Shown: positions 45,265-56,829 of the stretch, one piece after another
Position numbering within the stretch: the stretch's first letter is position 1
How the letters are laid out: the number at the start of each line of letters is the position of its first letter
Source: Tenebrio molitor
Lineage: Eukaryota; Arthropoda; Insecta; Coleoptera; Tenebrionidae
Direction of reading: 5' to 3'
DNA length: 64,000 bases
Assembly: GCF_963966145.1 (NCBI RefSeq)
Contig: NC_091048.1
Coordinates: 2,232,001 to 2,296,000 of the forward strand
Notes under the pieces: generated by a model
What the model was told of the DNA's origin: nothing
Databases searched by the model: none
The model's input: only the letters and a program-made list of their open reading frames with translations
Translations under genes and position numbers: made by a program

Positions 45265-45272
45265 TATAGAGA

Positions 45273-46548
45273 CATCTTTAAGGAAATGTTTTGGAGCTTT
45301 TTTACAATTCCATGGCAGATTTGACAGTAACATTAGTTCATCGATTGACCGGTGGAGCCGTTGCGATGACAAGATTTGTTAAATCCAACCAACATTATTA
45401 GATCCATTTAAATTTAAAAGACATTTATAAAGATAAAAGTTTCGTTAAAAAGTCAGTGGAAACAAATTCAGCAAACATGAAGAAAATAAAAGTGCTACAG
45501 TGCCGTCAAATGAGTGACGACAATTTTTTTGTCCGTTAGTGTAGGTACTAAATTAATTACGGAATTGACAACAAGACGAAAATTTAATAACGAATATGGC
45601 GAGACCTGACGCCAAACTAACAAAAAAATATCTTGGCCTCCTGCGTGTTTAAATCAATCGTGAACAGCTATACTCTCGTGTCAAAAATAAACTACTCCTT
45701 AGAATTTGGGGATATTCGTTACTAGGTTGCACAGTTATTAACTAAACTGTCACAATCAGTCTAAATAAGTTTAAATGTAGGAAGGGCGGTTTCACACTTA
45801 TGACTCTTATGTTAAAAATTATGTCTGTTTTTTTTTTTACTTTCCTCTGTAAGTGCCTTGAAAGTCCGGAAACTTTTGTTGAAATTCCTCGAAAACTAGA
45901 GGTGTTGAATAGAACGATTCGCCGTTTCTGAAGTAACACTGCACAATGAAAATTTTTTGCTCTGAAGTGAACAAATTGCAATAGTCAATAATTAATAATG
46001 ACAGTTCTCCATTGTAATGACATCTGATGACATTTGAATTACATTTTTACGTGTTGCCAACTGAAGCGTATTACTCACGGACCTCGTTTTTTTTTATTTT
46101 CGATCGCATGGTATTAGTAAACACTTTTTTGTCAAAAACCATTAAAAATAATTATATATTTTCTTCAAAAAATGCTAAGTATGCGACTCTAGAATACAAA
46201 CTGAACGTGATTCTATCTGAGCCGGTCAACACCGGGCTACCGAACATCTGCCAATTGTTCTTCTTTTTCCACATACAATTAATTCCAAACAAGTTTCAAT
46301 ATAACAATATACTCTTCCCAAAGTCATTCTATATTGTTCTCTAGTAGTTTTCTTGCGAAAATAACGATTTCTAACTGGAAAATTTCAGTTCTTATAAATA
46401 AACAATAAATTAATTAAACAAACAATGAGCGGCAATTTTTAACTTATAAAGGTTTTAATATGTTTTATTTATAACACATTAAAAAAAATTTCGTTCAAAT
46501 CCGAGCTCTTGCTACCGGTTCCGAAATAAAAACCTAACGTTACTCCAC
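45273..46548. other. Intergenic, P450-C to the truncated P450-D
   Basis: 45273-45480 continues the P450 3' flank (tttgacagtaacattagttc). 45675-45725 is an end fragment of the 24882-25147 MITE family. No gene seen; no trace of exon 1 of gene D. Confidence 0.45.
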
Positions 46549-46550
46549 TA

Positions 46551-47134
46551 TGGGGACTTCACTTATGACGCCATCTACGAAATGAAATACTTGGACATGG
46601 TTGTAAACGGTAAATTCACCACTTCTGACTTCTTGTCTCAAGCAAATTATTTTAGAAACACTGAGAAAGTACCCATTGACCAGTTTCTTGAACCGGAAGT
46701 CTGTGAGCAAATACACCTTCGAAGAAACTGGATTCACTTTGGACAAAGATGTTGCCATTTTAGTTCCAGTCGCTGGACTACACTTCGACCCAGAGTACTT
46801 CCCTGATCCAGAGAAGTACAACCCTGAGCGATTCACCGAAGAAAATAAAAACAAAATACCACCGTACACATTTTTGCCATTTGGAGAAGATCCAAGGAAT
46901 TGTATCGGTACGAGTACTTTCAGCAATATTCGAATTTGAAACTAGTACACAAGTTCTCTCTTAGGACAAAGATTTGGCCTGTTGGTGACCAAATTGGCGC
47001 TCGCTTACACTATCAAAGACTTCGCTTTCGAAAGAACTGCCGCTACTGCAGTACCCCTGGGGCTCGATCCTGGCTCGTTGTTTTTAGAGAACAAAACCGG
47101 AATTCACATGAAAGTGGTCAAAGTGAAACAATGA
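46551..47134 (+). pseudogene. 5'-truncated cytochrome P450, gene D
   Basis: It begins inside exon 2 at GDFTYDAIYEMKYLD (46553), with exon 2 to 46609, exon 3 46656-46907 and exon 4 46965-47134. Exon 1 and the I-helix are absent, so no functional P450 can be made. Exons 3 and 4 are open and in phase (ETLRKYPLTSF, PERF). The heme loop reads FGEDPRNCIG: the conserved Gly of FxxGxRxC is replaced, a sign of relaxed constraint. It ends in VKVKQ like gene B. Convergent with the zinc-finger gene 490 bp away. Confidence 0.88.
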
Positions 47135-47625
47135 AGCTTAATTATTTTAGAGTCTGAGAAATCAAAAAAGTGAAAGACTTAGGTATTTTTCTTTTATTTT
47201 AGGTATATGTAGTTAGAACTTAGGAAGTTACAAAGACGTCTTAAAAGAAATCTTTTGGGGAAGGCACAACTCCATGAAAGGTGAAAGGTTTGACAGTAAC
47301 ATTAGTTCGTCGATTCACCGGTGGCGCCGTTGCGATGACAAGATTTTAATTTTATTTGTTAAAATGACAGCAACGCTATCGGCTAAATTCCGAACTAGAC
47401 GAACTGTCACAATTGTCAAGTCATGTCGACACGGTTAACAGTAAAACTCGCACAAACAAGTAAATTACATTTTATTTATAGAAAATAAAGTTTTTATTTA
47501 CATTATCATTACAGTATTTTATTTAATTACCTGATAAGTTGTCATATTACGGTAGATAATTAGCCAGATTGCAGACGCGATTTTGTCAATCGACGCATAA
47601 GCCACTTCAAAGTATTAAGACTACG
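47135..47625. other. Intergenic between convergent P450-D and the zinc-finger gene
   Basis: The counterpart of 34736-35004 plus 36486-36660 at the P450-A locus. No gene. Confidence 0.5.
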
Positions 47626-50600
47626 TTAAAGATCCGGTCTTCCGTTAACGTTAACCTCATAAAGCAGCAGATTATCTTGGAGTGAAATATTGTGAATTCT
47701 GCAAAACCACATTTTATTAAAACCCTCCAAACGAGATACAACAGCAAACCTCTTCAGGTGCGTCGTCAGACTGTGTTCTTTCGCAAAGCTGTTGGCACAG
47801 TAGCAACAGTTGTAAGGCCTGAACCCCTCGTGAGTCTTCTCGTGCCTTTCCAACTCTTCCGCCGAGTCAAACCCTTTCTCGCACTTGCCGCACCGAAACT
47901 TCTTATCTATCCCGTGAATCTTTCTGTGTTTCCTCAACACATCTTTCGACGCGTATTTCTTGTGACAGATGTCGCACTCCAGATTTCTCGGTTTCTCAAT
48001 TGGCAGACTCACGTTTTGAACACCGTGAGCCAACTCTTCTCCCTCCTCGCTGTTCACGGTTTTCACGTTGAGAAGCGTCCCGTCGTCAAGCTGGATCAGC
48101 GACGACGGAATCAGATTGTCTTGCAGCAAAAAATTCGACTGGAGCTGCTGCAAGATCAGAGGCTCGAACTGAGTCGACTCTGTCAGAGGATTCTGATTTG
48201 TTTCGTTCAAGAGGTTCAACTGATCTCCGGAAAACGGCATCTGTGTAAAAGCGGGTTTAGACGGTGATCACTGTCGACATCCATCTCATTTACCTGTTCT
48301 TGCACCACCAAAACGTTCTCCAGGTCCCCGCTAGTGATTATCGGTTCGTTTTGCAGACCCAGTTGGTCTTGCTGATTGAGAACGTCCATCGCTACCGAAG
48401 CGAGCAGATTTGTTACTTTGTTTTTAGTTCGCTTCTTCGAAGGATTGACGTGGTAGCTGTTCTCGTGAGATTTTCTGTGAGCGGCTGTTCTAAATTTCAT
48501 GGGACAAAAATTGCACTCGTGAGTTTTATCACCTACAATTAAAATTTTTAGTTGCATCTCTGCACAAAGAGTCGAATTGATTGATATACAGGTTGTTACA
48601 ATTTGAGTAAGAACGCTGTTGAAAACTACTCACTAAATTATTTTTTCAACGACTCTTAAAAAACAGTACTACATTTCAATTTTTTTTTTTTTTTGACTCG
48701 TGGGATTGCCGCACTCGCCTACATTTTTTCCCCCGTGAAAAAATAACTGTCGATTTCAAAACGTTCCAACTCTCCCTGTTACCTGTGTGAACCGTCATGT
48801 GCACTTTCAGACTCGATTTTGACGTGAAAAACGAATTGCACACCACACAACTAAACTGTTTGTGACTGACAGGATTGTGAGTGCGCTGGTGCGACAACAA
48901 CGTCGACTTCAAAGAAAACTTCTTCTCGCACTTGTCGCAAGCGAACGGTTTCTCTCCCGTGTGCGTCCTTATGTGCCTCGTCTACAACGAAACAATTACC
49001 AAAGCTCCAAACCCCCCCGTTCCCATTATTTACCAAATCCGACTGTTTCTTGAAGATCTTCCCGCAGAAACTGCACTGGTGCGACGTGATCCCGCTCTTC
49101 TTGGACTCGTTGTGGGAGTGCACGTGTTTCGCTTGCAACTTCTTGTTGGCAAAAACTTTGCTGCACTTGTCACAACCCAACTGTTTCTTCGTGTCGTCTT
49201 CTTTTGTTTGCACGTTGTCTTGAGGAGTCTCCACGTTCAGGACGGGCACCTCGTTCAGATTTATATCGGGTAAGTTCAAATTTTCGTTGGGCAGGTCGCA
49301 ATTGTTCGTCTCGAACTCCGCATCCAGATTGAACAACAGATTCAGCTCCGAGTGAGAGTAGTAAGGTATGTTGTTGGAGAGAATGTTGTCGGTCAGGTTG
49401 ACGTTGTTCACGATCAAATTCGTTTTCTCGCTTTTCGATTTCGAAGCGGGATTCGGATTGTTCAGTTTCAACACTTTGCTGGCCAACTCTGAAATGCTGA
49501 TGGGTTGGTCGTTGTTTATTATCTGGTTGACGTTGAAGGTCTGATTGGTGTTGTAGACTTCGGGGTTTTGAGGAGAATTGAAGTCTCCACTGAGAGGGTC
49601 TATGCTGAAGGCGTTGCTGTCTTGAAGGTCGTTCAAAGTGTTGAACAACATTGTGTCAGCATTCTGGAAGCCAAACGAATAAATACAAAACTTACAAAGA
49701 ACCCGCTCTCGCCGTACCTGAGTGTACAAATTGTCGGCGAGTTGCAGATCTTCACAATTGATAAAAATCGTCTGCACCTGACTGGAGTCCTGCGTTACAT
49801 CTTTACTCGAATTTGTTATCATTTGAATCGAGTTTGGTGTCACTTGGTAAAGTTGTTGCTCTATTTGGCTTGGAATACTATTGCCGCTGGAATCCTGTAC
49901 GACAGATTTAGCAAAAAGATATCATAAAATGCGACTTTACATACCGCTACTTGTTGAGTAACGTTTATTTTGTCTGCTTGTTGTGAAATTAACTGTACGT
50001 TCCTGTTAGCCAATTCTATTGTATTTTCTGGAGGTTTTTGGATGTTTTCTTGTGTTAATATTAGAGGGTCATTTGTATTCGATCTGGGATCAGACAGACC
50101 GAGCAAATTTGCTCTTTCGGATTCATCCAAATTTTTTATTTCTCCAGTTTCGTTGAGTGCGTGAATCTGCAAATAATATTTTAACGGTTACGGTGGCTAA
50201 AAACAATTTAATAAATAAAAAAATAAGTAAGTTATTTAAAAATTTTGTTATAAAATAAATACATAATGAAACTGAGTGTTTTACGAGATGTAATATTTAT
50301 TCTTAGCCAGAAGTATAGGTTTGTTGTGTATCGAGGGTTCAAAAAATGTGTGGGCAAGCACGTCGTGGTTTTCTCTTTTACAAACATAGGTCGTCTTTTT
50401 CGCTTTGACATTTCTTTCAATCACCATTTTTATCATATGTACCTATATCCTATTCATCATAGTAGTAGAAATTCATACCGTGCGATCAAATAAAAAAAAA
50501 ACAGAGTAGGCGAAAATGGTGGTTTGAACCAATCAAAGCATCAGAATAGCACAATCCAGGTAACTCAATTTTTTTTTTTATTGATCACACGTTTCTTCCA

Positions 50601-53600
50601 CGCTTGTTGATTTATGTTGGTCAAACTTTAAATATCCCCATTATCCTAGATAGTAGCTGAAGATGATAGACGTTGGCAGAACTGTAACGACAGTTTAATT
50701 TCCCCGAATTGACGCGTATCCTTCAGAAATAATTAAATTTAATATAACGCCGTAAAAGGAAATTTGCCCAAGACACAATTCAGAATTGTCTTCATAAGAT
50801 GTGTGAAAGAATTAAAAAAAACTAACTTTTCATTTTCCCCTAGATCAAAATTCAACAGCGTTGCCAAGTGTACTATCTCGAGAATTAACAAATCCTTGTG
50901 CGGCATTACAAGACACGTTCCTAAAGATACCTCCAGTTGTTGTGACAAACGACAAATTGAAGTCTTGGGTTCATTTTCTGTTAAATCCCCAACTCTTTGA
51001 ACAGTTTCTGGAGCCGTCCACTTTCACTCCTCCGTCTAATTTTCCTGTTTCACAGTTCGCACTACGGTTACTTCTAATAACTTGTACCCAATCGTGCTTC
51101 TTGAAAATTCCTCCAAATATCTTCGCAACGAGCACTTCCATTCAAATTTTTTTCCGATTACGACAACACGATCGCACCATTGAAGATTTCTGTTCCGGCG
51201 CAAAAACCATCGCGTCGCGCAACAAAAACCATCGAAATTATAGCCGCTTAGTTCTAAAAGGAACTGTTATTTGCAAAAGAAACAACTCACACCACTGCTT
51301 GTTCACTGAATAAATGACATCCGTCATAATTTGTAATTTGACAGTTGGCGGAAACAAAAGCTAGCGCCAGGCCACTCGATCACAATCTTCTTGAATGCTC
51401 GATACCGTACAATAAAAGAAAAATGCCATCAATGTTACTGCGAAAAAAACCTCACAGTTTTCGGTTAAAAATTGCACGAATTGCATTTTACGTTATCAGA
51501 GAACTGTCACATGTGCATCATAAAACAGGATTCGAGCATAAATTTGTTAAGATCTTAAAAACCATCTTGTCAAAATTGTAAATGACAGTTGTGACATTTC
51601 AAATAAGAATTGAGTCAAAACACCGATTTTTGTTTTTCGTAGGCGGCTTAGACGACGTTTTTGATCAAATGGTATTTATGGCCAGAGAGAGAGAATATAT
51701 CTGTCACAATTTTGAGCGATTAATTTTAATTTTTCTTTTACTTTCCACCTTACCACCTCCCTTGTCACTCACCTGCAAGTTGATTTCCTTCTTGTGTATG
51801 TTTATATGTTTCCTGCACAGCATCACACTCTTGAAACTCTTGTTACAATAGGGACAAACGTAGGGCTTGTGAGTGTTGTGAGTGATCATGTGCCTCTTGA
51901 GCAGCGACGACGTCGTGTACTTCTTCCCGCAAACCTTGCACCCGTAATTCCTGACACTCTGATGGTAGAGCGAGTGTTCCTTGAGGGCGTGCGCCGTACA
52001 GTACGATTTGTAGCACTGGTCGCACTTGAACTTCTTGTCCCCCTTGTGCAGCAACATGTGCCGATTCAAGTTGGTCATTTTGGCGAACTTGGCGCTGCAG
52101 ACGTGACACTGGAACTGCTTGCCGCCTCCGCGATCCGAGTGCGACTTCGGGGGAGCCACCGGCAGCAGTCCGTTGGCGGTGTGGAGGAGCGGCTGCTTCA
52201 TCACCGCTTGCATCGATTCCTTCTCGAATTGACCGCTGTGTGCCTCCTTGCTGTGGGCCTTGGCCTTCTGCATCGAACAGAACCACTTGTTGCAATAGAG
52301 ACATTTGTACTGCGAACTCTGCTTCTCCGAGTGCCTCCTACAACCACACGACTCGAGTGAGCGGGTTTGCGGTAATCTAGGGACTTTAGTTTGCGGCGTC
52401 GGACAGCGACACCTCGCGTACCTCAAGTGCATGTTGAATGAACGCAACGACGAGAACTTCTTCATGCAGATGGCGCAGAAGTAGTTGTTGTTGCTCTTGT
52501 GAGTCTTCACGTGACAGAACAGCGTGGACTTCAGGGAAAACGACGCGCCGCACTGTTTACACTAAAAACAAAAACAAAATGTAACACACAGAAGTGTACA
52601 CTCGGCTCAAGTTTCGTGACATCTGAGGTGGAGCCGAGTGTACCCTCCATAAATCCCCGCAAAACTTGTTTTTTTTTCGAGCCGGGGGCGTAAACCGCCA
52701 CCGTCGAAAACCTCTCTCACCATAAACGGTTTTTCTCTCGTGTGCACTCTGGTGTGCCTGATCAGATCCGACGGTTTCTTGAACTCCTTGTTGCAGTAGC
52801 TGCAGATGTACCACCTGACGTCGTTCACCTTCCTCTGCATCACCAGGTACCTCCTGACGGTGCCGTCGAGGAAGGACTCGGCCAGCCGGACGTAGCTCGT
52901 GCTGGACACGTCGCTGCCCTCTTTGATCTCGTCCAGGACCTTCTTGTTCTGTTCCGCGACCTCCTTCTCGACGGGTCTCATGTTAGGCGTGACCGTGGTC
53001 TGCTCCTCCAACTCTTTCAGGCGGCTCATCACGGTGGAGATGTTCCCCAGGTCTTCGTTGTTGGCGTGGGACTTGGTGATGTGGACGTTCAGCGAGGCAA
53101 CCTTCTTGAATATGCAAGTGCAGTGGGAACACTTGTACATTTTCACGCCAGGGATGGGGGCCGTGTGGGTCTTCTCGACGTGCACGCGCAGGTTGCCCTT
53201 CTGGTTGAACCGCGCCGAGCAGAGGGTGCAGTGGAAGGGTTTGGCGCCGGTGTGCTTGGTCAAGTGGATTTGGAGGGTGCCCTTCTGGTTGAAACCCCTG
53301 TTGCAGTGTTCACACTGGAAAATTATTCTCTCATTGGATTATCCGGAGATGTCCGCGATTGCTTACAACGTATGGCCTCTCCCCACTGTGTATCCGAAGG
53401 TGTCTTTCTAGCAACGAAACTCGAGAAAAACTCTTGAAACAAACGCTACACACGTGGGGGTAGTCTTTGTTGCTGTGAGTTTTCCGCGACTTTTTTCCCG
53501 ACAGAACCAATTTCTTCACCTGAAAAATCATTCGCAACATTTTTTCCACTCATCAATCGCAAGCTTTACTTTAATGTGGTGCGAAATATGCTCCTTATAA

Positions 53601-54454
53601 ACCTTGTGGTCCTCAAACTGGACATTACAATACGAACAAACCAAATTATTACTTTCCTGGACGCTACTGTTCAAATGGTTCTGTTGGTGCTTATTTAACT
53701 CTTCCTAAAACGCAAACGTTTCAAATCCCGATTGGCAATCGCCCAATCTTACTTCTTTCTCGAACTCAGCATCACATTCCTCACAAGCGTACAACTCCTC
53801 TACTTGATGCACCATTAGATGTGACTTCAGACTGGCTAACCTTTGGAAAGATATATTACAAATGGGGCACGTCGGTTTACCCTCCCCATGCATGGCCATG
53901 TGAATTTTCAAATTTGTTTCAACATTGTAGCCAGCCGAACATTTATCACATTTAAATTTTTTCACGCTTCTGTGCCACATCATGTGTTTGCGGTACAGCG
54001 CTATTTTATTGAACACTTCTTTGCACTTGGGACATTTGTAAACTGGATTTGGGGGCTTTTGAGGCTGTTCCTTTGTATCAGTCACTCTACAAAATACAAA
54101 ATGTGTAAGTGCACATCACTTTCTGTCACATTTTACATGTTTGGAGGTTTCTCTGTGGGGACATTTTGTGGCTGTGTGTTCGCTTGAGCATGATTGATTT
54201 GCACTTGCTGCTGAGGCAAGTTTTGGCCAAACTAAAATTACAACAAAGTAAATAATGCATTTGTGCATACATATAAAAAAAAATACATCATTCGTGTCTA
54301 TTATGCACAAAGAACCGTCAGACAATGTTTTTATTATGGCATTTTTGATTATTCGAAACTGTTCAGGTTTTTGTAGCGAATTGTTGTCAAAGGCGTCCAC
54401 TGGCAGCGCCACGTAAGTTGGAATATTATCAACGTTGTAATTTCCTTCAGACAT
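47626..54454 (-). CDS. Multi-C2H2 zinc-finger protein, 14 exons, 1421 residues
   Basis: Minus-strand exons: 54287-54454, 54137-54231, 53753-54086, 53570-53704, 53367-53519, 52721-53314, 52422-52561, 51773-52337, 49945-50166, 49718-49894, 49034-49663, 48783-48981, 48294-48532 and 47626-48240. All phases agree, total 4266 nt. The product starts MSEGNYNVDNIPTYVALP and has no ZAD domain. About 17 fingers lie in exons 3-8 (CPKCKEVF to CPYCNKSF). An acidic, Asn-rich spacer of about 280 residues follows, then seven more fingers. A 25th, CCYCANSF, lacks its second His. It is a nuclear DNA- or RNA-binding regulator by family; ZNF236-like proteins have a comparable finger number. One gene or two cannot be settled: a 1.6-kb intron (50167-51772) separates the halves, although the phase continues. 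Confidence 0.75.
50167..51772. other. Large intron of the zinc-finger gene with a plus-strand open segment
   Basis: On the plus strand a segment after cccctag (50844) stays open for about 155 codons to 51313 (TNPCAALQDTFLKIPP, KLKSWVHFLLNPQLFEQFL). Another short open piece after ttttcgtag (51643) reads GLDDVFDQMVFMARERE. No ATG-bearing first exon or family match was found; an embedded gene or relic is possible but unproven. Confidence 0.3.
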
Positions 54455-54772
54455 TTTCAACACACTTATTGTTTATCTAATTATAACAAATAATTGTTTA
54501 GAGGTTATGTTTCCATAATCACTTGAACTGACATTTCCACATTTCTGTCAAATGTCATCAGAATTACAGAATTCCACCACATCCAAATATTTAATTTAAA
54601 AAATTTTGAAATAATACGACTAATAGCTCTTCATGATGGCTTATTTCACAATTTTTTTAAATCAAAATGTCCAAAATATTATCGAGAGACTCTGAATCAA
54701 CTTTCGATGTAATATTCCATATTCAAGTTTTCGACGCCACAGTTACACAACTGTCAACACAAATCTGTCGTT
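54455..54772. promoter_or_regulatory. Shared divergent promoter region
   Basis: Only 318 bp lie between the start codons of the minus-strand zinc-finger gene and the plus-strand NDUFA6 gene, so their promoters are probably shared or overlapping. No core element was identified. Confidence 0.5.
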
Positions 54773-55240
54773 ATGTCATCTCAAGCAGTCCGAGCTGCTA
54801 CAAAGCAAGTTAGGCCAATTCTGTCGACGGACCCCCATGAGGCAAGACAGAGGGTCCTAAATTTGTACAAAGCGTGGTACCGACAGTTGCCCTACATCGG
54901 TTTGTCCACCCGTACATAACCTCACTTTTGCTAACTTGTTTTGTTCCAGTCAAACAATACGATATTCCCAAATCTGTCGAAACCCTGAAGCACAAGCTGC
55001 GCCAAGAATTCCGCAAAAATGACCACGTCAAAGATATCAGAGTGATCGACATGTTGGTCGTGAAGGTATAAATTTCCGCTGACTGCTCCAACGCTCACTC
55101 TTTCATTTTAGGGTCAGATGGAATTAGTCGAGACTGTAAATTTCTGGAAGCAGAAAGGTACTCTGATGAACTACTTCAAAGACACCGTCGAACCCAAGCC
55201 TAAGGATTTTCTTTCAAAATTTTTGTCAGGGCATAATTGA
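54773..55240 (+). CDS. NDUFA6: NADH dehydrogenase (ubiquinone) 1 alpha subcomplex subunit 6 (LYR protein)
   Basis: Exons 54773-54899, 54950-55065 and 55112-55240 give 123 residues, the usual size of this accessory subunit of mitochondrial complex I. The LYR-type motif is LNLYKAWYRQLP (29-40), followed by a basic helix (LKHKLRQEFRKN) and the conserved C-terminal half with VIDMLVVKGQMEL and FWKQKGTLMNYF. It acts at the matrix arm, where it binds the acyl carrier protein. It is a single-copy housekeeping gene, here wedged between the zinc-finger gene and carboxypeptidase copy 2. The start codon is the first ATG of the open frame. Confidence 0.92.
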
Positions 55241-55422
55241 GTCGAACTTTGATCCTGTAGAATTTGTTATCTGTAAATAAATTAATAGCGAAGTAATTTG
55301 AGTAGCGTTGATGTATGCCAAATTGCCCCCATTGTCGCATAGATGCGATAACAAATGTAATATATTTGACAACATAACCTCCAAATCTCAGTAAAAGTGA
55401 AGCTGCGTTGAGAGCAACAAGC

Positions 55423-56829
55423 ATGACGTGCCTCGTATTTTCGCTAATTGTGCTGAGTTCTCTTGGGAAATTGGCGTCTGGGATGTTCCCCAACGTGTAC
55501 GGGAAGATTAAACAGGAAGAAGTCGGGGACAATCCGGGACTGCCCCTGATCCTAACCCCATTTATCGAGCAAGGCAAGATTAAACAAGCTTTGACCGCGG
55601 CCGAGGTGCATTTCAACGGCTTTAAAGGCATCCAGAGCTATGCTGGGTACTTCACGGTGAACAAAAACTTCAATTCGAATATGTTTTTCTGGTTTTTCCC
55701 CTCGCAAACTGACTACGCCAACGCGCCGGTTGTTTTGTGGCTACAAGGGGGCCCCGGAGCCACCTCTCTCATCGGCTTGTTCGCAGAAAATGGCCCCTTT
55801 ACGGTAATGAGCCAGCACGGCCTCAAGTTGCGGAAATATGCCTGGACCAAGTCACATTCAGTGATCTACATTGATAACCCCGTCGGTACTGGATTCAGTT
55901 TTACCGATAGCGATGGATATTGCCAAAATGAGACACAAGTAGGAGAAGATTTGTACACCGCCCTCCAACAGTTCTTTTTGTTGTTTCCTGAGTTGCAAAA
56001 GAACGATTTCTTCGTGGCTGGAGAGTCGTACGGGGGGAAGTACACTCCGGCCATAGCTTACACCATCCACCAGCGCAACCCCGATGCCAAAGTGCAGATT
56101 AACTTGAAGGGGATAAGCATAGGAAACGGTTTCACCGACCCAGCAAACCAGCTTAACTACGCCGACTATTTGTACCAGATCGGATTGATCGATTCTAATA
56201 CACAAGCAATGATGCACAAGGTCCAACAAGAGGGAATCGACCAGATCAAGAACAAGGATTGGACCAAAGCGTTTCAGACTTTTGACGACCTCATGGACGG
56301 CGATCTCAACAACCACACCTCTCTCTTCAAGAACATAACAGGCTTTACCAACTACTTCAATTATCTGTACACCGTGGACCCCAGCAGCGAGCTGATCTAC
56401 ATGGGGAAGTACATCCAGAGGGACGACGTCAGAGCGGTGATTCACGTGGGCAACGCGACTTTCCACGGCGAAGATCAAGATGTCGAAATCAACCTCGTCA
56501 CAGATATAATGCAGTCTGTTGCGCCTTGGGTTGAAGAGTTGCTCGACAACTACAGAGTCTTGATCTACAACGGACAGTTGGACATCATAGTGGCGTATCC
56601 GTTGACGGTCAACTATCTGCAGAATCTCAATTTCAGCGCTGCTGCCGAATATAAAACCGCGCAAAGATATCAATGGCATGTGGATGACGATCTGGCAGGA
56701 TACGTGAAACAGGCTGGGAATTTGACGGAAGTTTTGGTGCGCAATGCGGGGCACATGGTGCCAACGGATCAGCCCAAGTGGGCGTACGATTTGATTTCTA
56801 GATTCACACGTAATAAACCGTTTCATTAA
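55423..56829 (+). CDS. Serine carboxypeptidase (S10, CPVL/vitellogenic type), copy 2
   Basis: Single exon, 468 residues. I start at ATG 55423, which opens a signal peptide (MTCLVFSLIVLSSLGKLASG), not at the in-frame TTG 15 bp upstream. The S10 fold shows WLQGGPGATSLIGLF (oxyanion region), GESYGGKY with nucleophile Ser202, Asp387 in NGQLDIIVAYP and His444 in NAGHMVPTDQP: a complete triad. Such enzymes remove C-terminal residues from peptides in lysosomes, gut lumen or secretions (including venom and yolk-associated forms). The gene begins 182 bp after NDUFA6. Several N-linked sites (NHTS, NATF, NLTE) fit a secretory-route protein. Its paralogue is frameshifted, so this is the working copy of the pair. 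Confidence 0.93.
   Translation: MTCLVFSLIVLSSLGKLASGMFPNVYGKIKQEEVGDNPGLPLILTPFIEQGKIKQALTAAEVHFNGFKGIQSYAGYFTVNKNFNSNMFFWFFPSQTDYANAPVVLWLQGGPGATSLIGLFAENGPFTVMSQHGLKLRKYAWTKSHSVIYIDNPVGTGFSFTDSDGYCQNETQVGEDLYTALQQFFLLFPELQKNDFFVAGESYGGKYTPAIAYTIHQRNPDAKVQINLKGISIGNGFTDPANQLNYADYLYQIGLIDSNTQAMMHKVQQEGIDQIKNKDWTKAFQTFDDLMDGDLNNHTSLFKNITGFTNYFNYLYTVDPSSELIYMGKYIQRDDVRAVIHVGNATFHGEDQDVEINLVTDIMQSVAPWVEELLDNYRVLIYNGQLDIIVAYPLTVNYLQNLNFSAAAEYKTAQRYQWHVDDDLAGYVKQAGNLTEVLVRNAGHMVPTDQPKWAYDLISRFTRNKPFH

Noticed and set aside
52742..53437. Plus-strand frames of up to 231 codons over the zinc-finger exons
   Set aside because: GC-rich antisense shadows of the C2H2 exons.
55408..55422. Start of carboxypeptidase copy 2 at the TTG
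   Set aside because: The ATG at 55423 opens a proper signal peptide and is conserved in both copies.
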